Notes under the pieces: generated by a model
The model's database searches: none
Told to the model about the DNA's origin: nothing
Seen by the model: the letters and a program-made list of their open reading frames with translations, nothing else
Assembly: GCA_030531025.1 (NCBI GenBank)
Contig: JAUMTV010000052.1
Coordinates: 1 to 23,235, forward strand
Reading direction: 5' to 3'
DNA length: 23,235 nucleotides
Source of the DNA: Turicibacter sp.
GTDB taxonomy: Bacteria > Bacillota > Bacilli > MOL361 > Turicibacteraceae
Program-made: the position numbers and the translations under genes
Part shown: positions 7,642 to 15,513 of the stretch, in pieces
Position numbering within the stretch: the first letter of the stretch is position 1
Layout: each line of letters starts with the position of its first letter

Positions 7642-8254
7642 CTATCGCTTCATTTGAAGACGAAGCACATTTATCAATTAATGAATTAGCTAGATTCACA
7701 GCTGGTCCTATTAATACCGTCATTAAAATAGTTCCAATTCCAATTGGTCCTTTTAATAATAGAGCTATAATAATAGCTATTAGATCAATTAAAAGTTTAG
7801 CCGTCCCAATTTTCAGTTTAAAAACCTCATTTAAAGCAACGGTAATATCATCATTTGGATTAGCTGGAAATTTCGGTCTTAAATAAATAGCAATTCCAAC
7901 CGAAGCACAAAAAATGGCTACAGTAAAAATAATAATTTGATGAACAATTGTATCTACAGTAATCATATCTACGACTTTTACCCATCCCTCAGTAAAAATC
8001 GCCATAAATATAGCAGTCATTAATGGTTTGAAATTCGGTTTTCCACGACGAATAACTGTTGAAATTATAATAGCCACAAACGCCATGAGAAGAATAATAA
8101 TCGATAAATTTAATCCTGTACGATCAGCTAAAGCAAAGTTAATAGAGTCTAACGATCCTGTTCCTAATCCTGCCTTTGAACTAAAAGCAACCCCTAGTGT
8201 TAATAACACAATACCTCCAACATATTGAACATAATCCATTTTATTTCGTTTCAC
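7625..8254 (-). CDS. YczE/YyaS/YitT-type integral membrane protein
   Basis: A 209-residue protein with about five membrane helices. The N-terminus has the family-typical pattern YVGGIVLLTLGVAFSSKAGLGTGSLD, and a later conserved loop holds RPKFPANPNDDITVAL. It resembles the YczE/YitT group of Bacillota membrane proteins, whose biochemical role is not established. The start is GTG at 8254, since AAGGTG lies 5 nt upstream, whereas the in-frame ATG (8239) is about 20 nt from that site. The gene is monocistronic and convergent with the AraC regulator, so shared control is unlikely. Confidence 0.85.
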   Translation of the reverse strand: MKRNKMDYVQYVGGIVLLTLGVAFSSKAGLGTGSLDSINFALADRTGLNLSIIILLMAFVAIIISTVIRRGKPNFKPLMTAIFMAIFTEGWVKVVDMITVDTIVHQIIIFTVAIFCASVGIAIYLRPKFPANPNDDITVALNEVFKLKIGTAKLLIDLIAIIIALLLKGPIGIGTILMTVLIGPAVNLANSLIDKCASSSNEAIEKSVV

Positions 8255-8425
8255 ATCTACACCTTCTTCTTTCCTTTTTATCTATTGTCATTATAAGTCC
8301 TGAGCCGAAGATAATACATTTCATGATGTTAGATAAGTATGGTTAGATGTCTGTTTTTTAATATCATTTATAAAGCATGTTACTTTCATTACCTTTAGAA
8401 ATTTAAGGATATTTTAAGAATCGCT

Positions 8426-8434
8426 TGTTATATT
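8426..8434 (+). promoter_or_regulatory. Extended -10 promoter of the carbohydrate-binding lipoprotein gene
   Basis: TGTTATATT: TG at 8426-8427, one base, then TATATT (8429-8434). The -35 is weak. The expected transcript start near 8441 coincides with the first base of the inverted-repeat leader that follows. Confidence 0.5.
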
Positions 8435-8440
8435 AATCTC

Positions 8441-8527
8441 AGATAAGGCAATCATTAGCGTAGAGATCGTGTCCCCATTCCTAAAAGCTATTATTTAGGC
8501 GTTTTCTATCCTAGATTTGCCTTATCT
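8441..8527 (+). promoter_or_regulatory. Structured 5' leader, candidate riboswitch-like element
   Basis: A closing stem of 11 perfect pairs (AGATAAGGCAA 8441-8451 with TTGCCTTATCT 8517-8527) encloses a 6-bp stem (8461-8466/8503-8508, one G-U) and another 6-bp stem (CCTAAA 8480-8485/TTTAGG 8494-8499), separated by asymmetric internal loops. It ends 38 nt before the ribosome binding site. The 3' arm (TTATCT) could instead pair with AGATAA at 8554-8559. I do not recognise the consensus of any riboswitch I know. Confidence 0.5.
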
Positions 8528-8579
8528 TCTTTATATTAAACATGAGAAAAGAGAGATAAATAAACAGGAGGCGTTTACA

Positions 8580-10406
8580 ATGAAAAAGCAACTGACTTTT
8601 TTTATTTCAGCTTTATCAATTTATAGTACATTAATCGGATGCTCTCATCAGCAACCTAACACCTCTGATGAGGCAATACAAGAAAATATCGTTGAATCAA
8701 CGAATCAAGATCATTCGTCAACGACAGTAGCTGCCGATACAACGATTGAATTTGGATCAAGTATTACAGTCAATGGAAATGGTGTGACAGTCGACGAAAA
8801 CATAGTCACTATCACTCAAGGCGGGACTTATAGTTTAAGTGGAACACTAGATGACGGGCAAGTTATTGTGAATGCCGGTGATTTAGATCAAGTTGAACTT
8901 TTATTAAATGGGGTTCATTTAACGTCTTCAACAAGTGCTCCTATTTACATTATGAATGCTGATAAAACGACTTTAACATTAGTTGAAGGAACAGAAAGTG
9001 TCATAACGGATGCAGAATCATATGTTTATGAAGATGCAACAGTGGATGAACCAAATGCCGCTATTTTTAGTAAAGATGATTTAAAAATTAATGGAACAGG
9101 TTCTTTAATTGTGAATGCAAACTATAATAATGGAATAGCGAGTAAAGATGACTTAGATATTAAAAATGGAGATATTACAATTAACGCTGTTAACAATGGA
9201 TTAAAAGGAAAAGATTCTATTGAAATTGATAACGGAACCTTTTTGATTAACAGCGGTGGTGACGCTATTAAATCAGATAATACAACAGATACAACTAAAG
9301 GATGGATTACAATCAATAATGGAACCTTTAATCTAACTGCAACAGGTGATGGTATTCAAGCTGAAACAGATTTATTAATTAATGGTGGAACTTTTACTAT
9401 CAAAACAGGTGGTGGTAGTGAAAACAGTAGTTCGAAATCATCGAGTTGGGGTGTTTGGGGAATACCTGGACATACTCAAACTTCATCTTCTAGTAGTGAA
9501 GAAACAACAAGTGCAAAAGCATTAAAAGCAGGTGTTAACTTAACCATTGAAGACGGAAATTTTAATATTGATTCGTCTGATGATTCAATTCATACAAACG
9601 ATAGTATCGTCATTAATGGTGGAACATTCGCTATAGCTAGTGGCGATGATGGGATTCATGCGGATACAACACTAGACATTAATGGTGGAACAATCGATAT
9701 TACAAAATCATATGAAGGATTAGAAAGTACAACGATTACGATAAACGATGGAACAATTCATCTCATCGCAAGTGATGATGGAATTAACGCAGCGGGTGGA
9801 AATGATGGTTCTGCCATGAATGGACGTCCTGGACAAAATAACTTCTCATCGACTTCATGCATGATTTACTTTAATGGTGGATATATCTATGTCAATGCCT
9901 CTGGTGATGGAATTGATGCAAATGGATCGATTGAAATGTCAGGTGGAACCGTTATTGTTGATGGACCAACTGATGGCGGAAATGGTGCATTAGACTATGA
10001 CGCAACGTTTAATATTAGTGGTGGATTATTAATTGCATCCGGAAGCAGTGCTATGCTTCAAGCCCCAAGTTCATCATCTAGTCAAAATACAATCGTCGTG
10101 AGCAGTAATACTTCAAGTCATACATTAGTTAATGTTCAAGACAGTACGGGAACAGATTTGATTACTTATGCACCTTCTAAATCATCACAAGCTATTATAA
10201 TTAGTTCTCCTGAATTTAAAACTGGTGAAACATACACCATTTCAACGGGTGGTACTTCAACTGGAACAGAAATAGATGGCTTATACAAAGGCGGATCATA
10301 TAGTGGTGGATCAAATATAGCGACATTAACTATCTCAAGCTCTATCACTAGCAATGGAAATTTAAATAATGGTATGGATGGTCCTGGTGGTATGGGGAGA
10401 CCTTAA
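8580..10406 (+). CDS. Cthe_2159-type carbohydrate-binding beta-helix lipoprotein
   Basis: A 608-residue secreted lipoprotein. The signal peptide ends in lipobox LIGC, with Cys21 as the lipidation site, followed by a Ser/Thr/Gln-rich linker. The body is a long series of short beta-helix turns of the type INGGTF / SGDDGIHADT / INGGTIDITKSYEGLE, with many Asp-Asp-Gly and Asn-Gly-Gly motifs likely to bind Ca2+. This is the pattern of the DUF4353/Cthe_2159 family, whose founding member has a pectate-lyase-like fold and binds acidic polysaccharide. The tail is Gly/Met/Pro-rich (GMDGPGGMGRP). The start is ATG at 8580 because AGGAGG lies at 8566-8571 and a proper signal peptide follows; the open frame to 8517 overlaps the leader RNA. 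Family knowledge links it with the VTC and DUF4956 genes downstream. Confidence 0.88.
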   Translation: MKKQLTFFISALSIYSTLIGCSHQQPNTSDEAIQENIVESTNQDHSSTTVAADTTIEFGSSITVNGNGVTVDENIVTITQGGTYSLSGTLDDGQVIVNAGDLDQVELLLNGVHLTSSTSAPIYIMNADKTTLTLVEGTESVITDAESYVYEDATVDEPNAAIFSKDDLKINGTGSLIVNANYNNGIASKDDLDIKNGDITINAVNNGLKGKDSIEIDNGTFLINSGGDAIKSDNTTDTTKGWITINNGTFNLTATGDGIQAETDLLINGGTFTIKTGGGSENSSSKSSSWGVWGIPGHTQTSSSSSEETTSAKALKAGVNLTIEDGNFNIDSSDDSIHTNDSIVINGGTFAIASGDDGIHADTTLDINGGTIDITKSYEGLESTTITINDGTIHLIASDDGINAAGGNDGSAMNGRPGQNNFSSTSCMIYFNGGYIYVNASGDGIDANGSIEMSGGTVIVDGPTDGGNGALDYDATFNISGGLLIASGSSAMLQAPSSSSSQNTIVVSSNTSSHTLVNVQDSTGTDLITYAPSKSSQAIIISSPEFKTGETYTISTGGTSTGTEIDGLYKGGSYSGGSNIATLTISSSITSNGNLNNGMDGPGGMGRP

Positions 10407-10431
10407 ATAACCTTCAAGCAATTAATTAATA

Positions 10432-10467
10432 AAAAAAGATATGAAATCTAGATTTCATACCTTTTTT
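10432..10467 (+). terminator. Terminator of the carbohydrate-binding lipoprotein gene
   Basis: The palindrome TATGAAATCTAGATTTCATA, extended by an A tract on the left and C plus a T tract on the right (one mismatch), lies about 25 nt after the stop codon. Confidence 0.9.
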
Positions 10468-10940
10468 ATTTTGAAGATTTGGATTGCATAAGAAAAGTAT
10501 CTCACAATAAATATTAAAGCAGTTGTATCAGAGAACGTGTTCTCACCTTCATTTTTATCTGCTAAAGAGTTACTGCATTCAGGAACCTTACTCTTCATTT
10601 AAAGATGAGATGAATAAATACTAATGATATCAATTATAACTAGAAAAAGATAAGCCAATAACAAACAAGCTAAAACAACAAAAAAACTTTTATTAAAAAC
10701 TCTAATAGTCCCCCCTCAAAAAGTAACAGTGGCTTATAATTTATAATAACAAAGCTACATTATCGAAAACTGTTAAAATCAAGAGGCTTCTTAGAATCAT
10801 ATTTCAGCACCTGAAATGAAGCCCCCTTTGGGTATATCTTGAATCTCATAAATGAGTAGGACTGATTGTTTAGTTATGAATAAACAGCTTGAAGAATTTA
10901 TTTTATTCTCTCTTAGTCAACAGACACTTAATTACATAGT
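10468..10940. other. Non-coding stretch without a recognised gene
   Basis: About 470 nt with stops in all frames at short intervals. I see a small inverted repeat GAGAAC-GT-GTTCTC near 10532-10546 and a larger imperfect hairpin at 10785-10823 (GGCTTC, 10-nt bulge, ATTTCAG, CAC, CTGAAAT, GAAGCC). Neither is flanked by a T tract. It may be remains of an element or a small RNA, but I cannot assign it. Confidence 0.4.
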
Positions 10941-10975
10941 AAAAGCCAGCAAATTTTCAGAACTTGCTGGCTATA
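10941..10975 (-). terminator. Terminator of the VTC-DUF4956 operon
   Basis: GCCAGCAA (10945-10952) pairs with TTGCTGGC (10964-10971); on the minus strand a TTTT run follows. It lies directly after the DUF4956 stop codon. Confidence 0.88.
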
Positions 10976-10978
10976 TTT

Positions 10979-11668
10979 TTAAACATATACTTTTTCATTT
11001 TGAGCATTTAAAGTTAATGTAATATTTAAGTTTCCATTTCTACATCTTAATTCATCAATTAATTGTTTTTGATTCGCTCCTTCAAGCAATTGAATTGAAT
11101 AATTTAGTTCAAAAAGAGCACCAAAATCACGAGTACGAATTGTTTCAATATAATAGTTGCTTGAATATTTATTTAAAACTTCATCAAAAATACCTTCATA
11201 ATTTAAATCTTCTGGGACAATAATTTTTAAATTCATAGCTTTTGTTTTAGGCATTGCAAATTTTGTAGCATCTAATATTAGCATAACTAGTGATAAACAG
11301 ATAGTAAAAATAACGGCGTATCCAATGTAGCCCATCCCACAACATAAACCTACTGCTAAAGTAAAGAAAACATATGCAATATCTTTTGGTTCCCCAGGGG
11401 CACTTCTAAATCGAATTAATGAAAAGGCTCCTGCTAAACTAAATGCCCGAGCAACATTATTACCAACTAATAAAATAATGATTGAAATAATAACTGGCAA
11501 CATAATCAAAGTAATCGTAAAGCTTGGGCTATATCCAGCTTTTTTAGTTGTCCTCATATAAACTAAACTGATCACGAACCCTAAAATGATTGCAGCTACA
11601 ATGACAATTAACGTATTAAGTAATGTAAATGAACTTCCATCTGTTGATTGAATAATTGTTTCTAACAT
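10979..11668 (-). CDS. DUF4956 family membrane protein
   Basis: A membrane protein of about 229 residues with roughly four helices in its first 150 residues, the conserved motif AFSLAGAFSLIRFRSAPGEP between helices, and a soluble C-terminal ferredoxin-like part (NLKIIVPEDLNYEGIFDEVL onward). This is the DUF4956 pattern; its biochemical role is not known to me. ATG at 11668 is preferred: GGAGAG sits 7 nt upstream, while the in-frame ATG at 11683 has a poor site. With this start it overlaps the VTC gene by 7 nt, so the two are translationally coupled. DUF4956 genes usually sit beside VTC-domain genes, suggesting a joint membrane complex, possibly for polyphosphate or a cell-surface polymer. Confidence 0.88.
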   Translation of the reverse strand: MLETIIQSTDGSSFTLLNTLIVIVAAIILGFVISLVYMRTTKKAGYSPSFTITLIMLPVIISIIILLVGNNVARAFSLAGAFSLIRFRSAPGEPKDIAYVFFTLAVGLCCGMGYIGYAVIFTICLSLVMLILDATKFAMPKTKAMNLKIIVPEDLNYEGIFDEVLNKYSSNYYIETIRTRDFGALFELNYSIQLLEGANQKQLIDELRCRNGNLNITLTLNAQNEKVYV

Positions 11669-12417
11669 GCGATATCTCTCCATTTCTCTTCTATTTCATC
11701 CTTATCTTGGGCACAATACTTCATAAATTCTTGACCGTATTTTGAAAAATGAGTATTGTAAATCTCTAATTCTGATAAAATCTTAGTAAACCAAACCGGG
11801 ATGGCACCTAAAATTTTAACTTCCATTAAATATTGATTTTCTTCAAGAATATCATCCCCATAATATCCCGCTTCAAGTGTTAAGTTTTCACGTCTTGTCA
11901 GTATTTTTGAATCAAAAGTTAAACGAAATTCTGGATCATCTTTAGCAAAAAATGCTTTACGAGTATAGCCAATATAAACAGATGGCTTTACAGATTCATG
12001 ACTCAAATAATAAGCTATTTCATTGATGACTTGTTCACTCATATAGTCACATGTTTCAGGTCGTATTCCTTGCTCAACAAAATCTCTTGCTTCCTCTAAA
12101 GTTAAAATCACACGGCGTTTATTGACGATTCCATTAATCTTTTTCTTTAGTTCTAGAAAAACTTTATCTGTTGGCTTTTTAGGAACTTTATAACTTCTCA
12201 ACCTTAGCTTTTCCTTATAATAAGGTTTTGAAATTGAATGACGAATGACATCAGAATGAATCGTATCGTAATAAATGTTATAGATGCTGTAGTTCTTTCC
12301 ATCTAAACAGTGATGATCCGGTTCCATGTAATCTAACAACTTAGGAATTAGTGCATCATATTGTTGATTCGTTAATAAAAATTTTTTCTCATACCGTTTA
12401 AATGATTTAATCGCCAT
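11662..12417 (-). CDS. VTC-domain polyphosphate polymerase-like protein
   Basis: A 251-residue protein with the VTC/CYTH-type tunnel-fold signature: RYEKKF (8-13), IYYDT, KLRLRSY (70-76), FLELKKK (87-93), KRR (100-102), and a later MEVK strand followed by FSKYG. In yeast Vtc4 these basic and acidic residues bind ATP, metal and the growing polyphosphate chain, so a polyphosphate polymerase or related triphosphate-tunnel enzyme is likely. ATG at 12417 is chosen because GGAGG lies at 12426-12430; the longer open frame begins with TTG inside that site. It is the first gene of a two-gene operon with DUF4956. A -10 box and TTAACA repeats upstream suggest control by phosphate starvation (PhoP). Confidence 0.88.
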   Translation of the reverse strand: MAIKSFKRYEKKFLLTNQQYDALIPKLLDYMEPDHHCLDGKNYSIYNIYYDTIHSDVIRHSISKPYYKEKLRLRSYKVPKKPTDKVFLELKKKINGIVNKRRVILTLEEARDFVEQGIRPETCDYMSEQVINEIAYYLSHESVKPSVYIGYTRKAFFAKDDPEFRLTFDSKILTRRENLTLEAGYYGDDILEENQYLMEVKILGAIPVWFTKILSELEIYNTHFSKYGQEFMKYCAQDKDEIEEKWRDIAC

Positions 12418-12460
12418 TATAATAACCTCCAATTAGATTGAATAAATATCTTATACTTCC

Positions 12461-12512
12461 ATTATATTGATACACCTTAAACCAATCTTAAGGATTGTTA
12501 ACTTTTTGTTAA
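12461..12512 (-). promoter_or_regulatory. Pho-box-like repeats and -10 box of the VTC operon
   Basis: Read on the minus strand: TTAACA (12507-12512), 5 nt, TTAACA (12496-12501), 4 nt, TTAAGA (12486-12491), 4 nt, TTTAAG (12476-12481), then TATAAT at 12461-12466. Two perfect and two degenerate copies recur every 10-11 bp in place of a -35 box. Bacillus PhoP binds TT(A/T/C)A(A/T/C)A repeats with this spacing at such positions. Confidence 0.6.
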
Positions 12513-12515
12513 TTT

Positions 12516-12546
12516 TAAAAAAATCACCAGTTAAACTGGTGATTTT
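12516..12546 (-). terminator. Terminator of the nitrogenase-like/heme operon
   Basis: AAATCACCAG (12521-12530) pairs with CTGGTGATTT (12536-12545) around a 5-nt loop; on the minus strand a T run follows. It closes the seven-gene operon right after the HugZ-type gene. Confidence 0.9.
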
Positions 12547-13009
12547 ATTTCATCTTATGTCCCATGACAGATCCTTCACTAATTATTAATTGATCGTCAC
12601 AAATAGTAATATCATATGCTTTTCCAAATCCTTTAACTAATCGTCCAGATTGGATATTTAATTTAAATATATCAAAATCTAGTTTCTTTAAAACACTCAT
12701 TATTGATGCCCCATGGCTAGCATCAAATTTTTTAAAGATATCCTCCTCTACTTCTTTCATTAAGTCTACCTTACAATTAAAAGAAAGTCGTTCCCTCGCA
12801 AAAATATTTTTCGCATCTTTTTCATCTTCAATCATCATAACTGAACAGTTTGGATTCATTAATAAATGGTGATAATGAGCAGCAGCCTTACTTATATAGA
12901 TATACAAATCAATCCCATCTCTTATAAATGGTGCATAGCTGATTTCCGGTAATAATTGATGATTTAATGAACTAATTATGAGACTTTTTTGTTCTAATAA
13001 CTTCTCCAT
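12545..13009 (-). CDS. HugZ/HutZ-type heme utilisation protein (PNPOx-like fold)
   Basis: A 154-residue protein with the split-barrel pattern of the HugZ/HutZ family: SYAPF (24-28), DLYIYISKAAAHYHHL, NPNCSVMMIEDE, NIFARERLSF, then FKLNIQSGRLVKGFGKAYDI. HugZ (Helicobacter) and HutZ (Vibrio) bind heme and take part in its breakdown, with a C-terminal His as heme ligand; this protein ends GHKMK, with His151 in the matching place. It is the last gene of the operon, 9 nt after the NifK-like gene, and has a good site (AGGAG). A paralogue lies at 21542-22021. Classical HugZ/HutZ reactions need oxygen or peroxide. In an anaerobe it may instead carry heme, a flavin or a reaction product. The family is certain; the reaction is not. 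Confidence 0.85.
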   Translation of the reverse strand: MEKLLEQKSLIISSLNHQLLPEISYAPFIRDGIDLYIYISKAAAHYHHLLMNPNCSVMMIEDEKDAKNIFARERLSFNCKVDLMKEVEEDIFKKFDASHGASIMSVLKKLDFDIFKLNIQSGRLVKGFGKAYDITICDDQLIISEGSVMGHKMK

Positions 13010-13018
13010 TTTAAGCTC

Positions 13019-14227
13019 CTATAAACTAATATTTAAAATTTTCTCTATCCAATACAACATCCCTCTAAATCCAATAAAAGGCGTATATGGATAAATCATT
13101 ATATGATGTAAATTAGGATTGCTTACTTGATGACTAGATTTAGCGGTATAATCCATCTCAATTGTTGCGCCATCACCTAATAGCAGCAATAAAGATTCTT
13201 GCTTTAAATACTTCATTCGGTCAAATTCAGTTCCACCTGCTACTAATGGTTCCTCTACCTCTGTCTGATATAAAATCTCAGCTCGATTAACTTCTAATCC
13301 TAACTCTTCAAGTAGTTGCTTCATTCCGACTACAGTATCATAATCACCAAAGACAGCACATTTTTTTGTTTCTTTATAGAAAAAGAATTTTCGTTTCACT
13401 GTAAACATTTGTTGTTTAATTTGAGTAACTTCTTCTTCATATTTTTCTTCATTTAATTCATATCCCTCAAATGTAGCTAGTTTTTGAATAAATTTCATCG
13501 TATTCTCTAACCCATGTAATGAATGATAAATATACGGAATTCCATATGTTTTTTCTAAATACTGTGCAGCCTTTAATGCTTCGCGTCGGATAACAATATT
13601 TAAACTAGCGGTTGCAGCATTCTCTAAATCCTCAACGCTAGTTTCACAAGTAAAAACAGCGTTTAATTGTTTATTAAAAAATAAAGTCATCATACGCTTT
13701 AGTTCTTCTACATCAGATAAATAATTATATCTATCCATTGTAAATCCTAGAATATTGTATTTCATTGGATCTTTTTGAGCAGGCTTGACTAACTTCTTAA
13801 CAAGTAATAACAACGTTTGTTCAACACCAATATGATAATGGTGCTTTAATCCCCCTGTTGTTATTGGAATTAATTGAGCACTAACTTTAGACTCTAATTC
13901 AAAACAAACACTTTCTACATCTGCTCCAATAATAGATGAAATTGAAGAAGCCATAACAAAAATATATTTTGGTTTAATATTTTCATCAACTTCCATAATT
14001 GCTTGTTCGAGACGATTATACTTTCCAAAAGTTACATCACTTTGATCCATATGAGTGGAATAGATATTAGCTTCATGTTTTCCATTTAAACTTCCAATTC
14101 CTTCAATTGCATAATGAGTAGTTCCGGCCGGTCCAAATTCAATAACACATGCTCCTTTAATAGATGCCAGTGTCCAAATTGTTCCCATCCGATCATTAGC
14201 GATAGGATAATATTTACATAGCTGCAT
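13019..14227 (-). CDS. Nitrogenase component 1-like protein, K/beta-type subunit
   Basis: A 402-residue member of the oxidoreductase/nitrogenase component 1 superfamily, partner of the D-type subunit. It keeps the family architecture (GPAGTTHYA, DVTFGKYNRLEQAI, SSISSIIGADVESV) but not the standard cysteines. Where the D-type subunit has Cys57 and Cys115, this one has Gly/Thr and Ser/Ile; Cys4 is at the place of the first ligand, with other Cys at 27 and 108. With the D-type subunit it could hold a [4Fe-4S] cluster by three plus one ligands, as in the tetrapyrrole reductase DPOR. The start is ATG at 14227, with GGAGG 8 nt upstream inside the D-type gene; the genes overlap by 14 nt. There is no sign of a FeMo-cofactor site. 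It most likely reduces a tetrapyrrole or another imported substrate. Confidence 0.85.
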   Translation of the reverse strand: MQLCKYYPIANDRMGTIWTLASIKGACVIEFGPAGTTHYAIEGIGSLNGKHEANIYSTHMDQSDVTFGKYNRLEQAIMEVDENIKPKYIFVMASSISSIIGADVESVCFELESKVSAQLIPITTGGLKHHYHIGVEQTLLLLVKKLVKPAQKDPMKYNILGFTMDRYNYLSDVEELKRMMTLFFNKQLNAVFTCETSVEDLENAATASLNIVIRREALKAAQYLEKTYGIPYIYHSLHGLENTMKFIQKLATFEGYELNEEKYEEEVTQIKQQMFTVKRKFFFYKETKKCAVFGDYDTVVGMKQLLEELGLEVNRAEILYQTEVEEPLVAGGTEFDRMKYLKQESLLLLLGDGATIEMDYTAKSSHQVSNPNLHHIMIYPYTPFIGFRGMLYWIEKILNISL

Positions 14228-15503
14228 GCATCATTCCTCCCATTGGCATTGATTCCATTTCAAATAACTTAATCATATCCTTCATCATTCCAATTGAAAG
14301 TTCATATCCAATTTTTTGTGCATGAACATCAAACGTTATTTGTAACATACCTTTTTGCTTTAATAACATTGGACTTTCATGACCAACATATAAGTCTGCG
14401 CTAATCGTGTCATATAGCTTACGTAATGGGGCAATATTTGCAATACGACTAATATATGGATCATATCCTTTACTTAAAAGATTGTCTTTAAATTTAATAT
14501 CTTGATCATATAATTCACGTAATTGAACAAATACAGGAACTAGCCCTAAATCACTTAAGAAATCTACTGTTTCAAATGCCATCATTGGTGTATTCCCATA
14601 AATTAATTTCTTCCCTGTTAACAGTGTCTGACATTGATTAAACAATTGATGATATTCTAACTTAACCTGCTCTAGATCTTCTTGTAATGAGATTCCAAAT
14701 AATCCTTCAATTTGTTTATAATTTTCATCAATAATCTTATGATTTAAGTGTTTATCAAAATAAATATAATCAATATTAAAGCGATGATTCATTTCTTTTG
14801 CTAAGTCAAGAGCAATCATATCAGTCACAATATTTAATTTTGCACGAGGTGCTTCTTTAATTTGTTCAATTGTACATTTTGATGGAATAACTGTATTAAT
14901 CGTGATTCCATGCTTAGTTAATAACTGCACTAACTCCGTTTCATCTACTTTATCTTGTCGATGTCCTAAAATATTGATACTATCATTTTGAGCACATGGC
15001 TGCATTGCTTGTGCAAATGATTTGAGCGTTCGCGACATTCCTGGAATATGAGAATTACATTTAAAATGTTCAGTTTGTACAACAAAAATAGGAATATTAA
15101 CCTCCTGTTCTAAACTGTACTTAACTCCTGTATAATCTTCTCCAATTAATTCTGGAACACACGTTGTTACTAACATAATCGCATCTGGATTTTCAATTTC
15201 AATAATTTCTTTAATCGCTTTTTCAACTTGATTTACTGCACCAAATACAACTTCGTTATCGTCAAGAACTAATGAATAAACACTATCCTTTCCCTTTTGG
15301 CCATGATAAGCAAAGTTTTTTGTATAATAAGTGCATTCACTTGTTCCTATAACAACGATTATCATATTTTGAATATATGAAGCAGTTAAAGCAACGCCAA
15401 ATAGTGGACAATGTGTTCCTGGAAAGATTGCATGTGATAAACTTTTAATATCTTGGTCACTTTGAATCTCACTCAGGCGATTTAAAGTTTCTAATGTATA
15501 CAT
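14214..15503 (-). CDS. Nitrogenase component 1-like protein, D/alpha-type subunit
   Basis: A 429-residue catalytic subunit candidate. Three cysteines sit at the classic cluster-ligand positions: Cys32 (GTHCPLFGVAL), Cys57 (GTSECTYYTKN) and Cys115 (VTTCVPELIGED), matching Cys62, Cys88 and Cys154 of NifD. DDNEVVFGAVNQVEKAI is a further family motif. In DPOR the same three positions in BchN hold the NB cluster. It is shorter than NifD and no cofactor-assembly genes (nifB, nifE, nifN) lie nearby, which argues against nitrogenase and for a group IV nitrogenase-like reductase. The last 14 residues carry six Met and one His, partly because this end overlaps the next gene. It lies 10 nt after the heme-type ABC ATPase gene. 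Confidence 0.88.
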   Translation of the reverse strand: MYTLETLNRLSEIQSDQDIKSLSHAIFPGTHCPLFGVALTASYIQNMIIVVIGTSECTYYTKNFAYHGQKGKDSVYSLVLDDNEVVFGAVNQVEKAIKEIIEIENPDAIMLVTTCVPELIGEDYTGVKYSLEQEVNIPIFVVQTEHFKCNSHIPGMSRTLKSFAQAMQPCAQNDSINILGHRQDKVDETELVQLLTKHGITINTVIPSKCTIEQIKEAPRAKLNIVTDMIALDLAKEMNHRFNIDYIYFDKHLNHKIIDENYKQIEGLFGISLQEDLEQVKLEYHQLFNQCQTLLTGKKLIYGNTPMMAFETVDFLSDLGLVPVFVQLRELYDQDIKFKDNLLSKGYDPYISRIANIAPLRKLYDTISADLYVGHESPMLLKQKGMLQITFDVHAQKIGYELSIGMMKDMIKLFEMESMPMGGMMHAAM

Positions 15504-15513
15504 ACCTTACCCC

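Noticed and set aside
10531..10547. LexA/SOS box at GAGAAC-GT-GTTCTC
   Set aside because: The Bacillus LexA site needs four bases between GAAC and GTTC; here there are two, and no gene starts nearby.
10700..10860. Insertion-sequence remnant
   Set aside because: I could not read a transposase-like protein in any frame, nor paired terminal repeats or target duplications.
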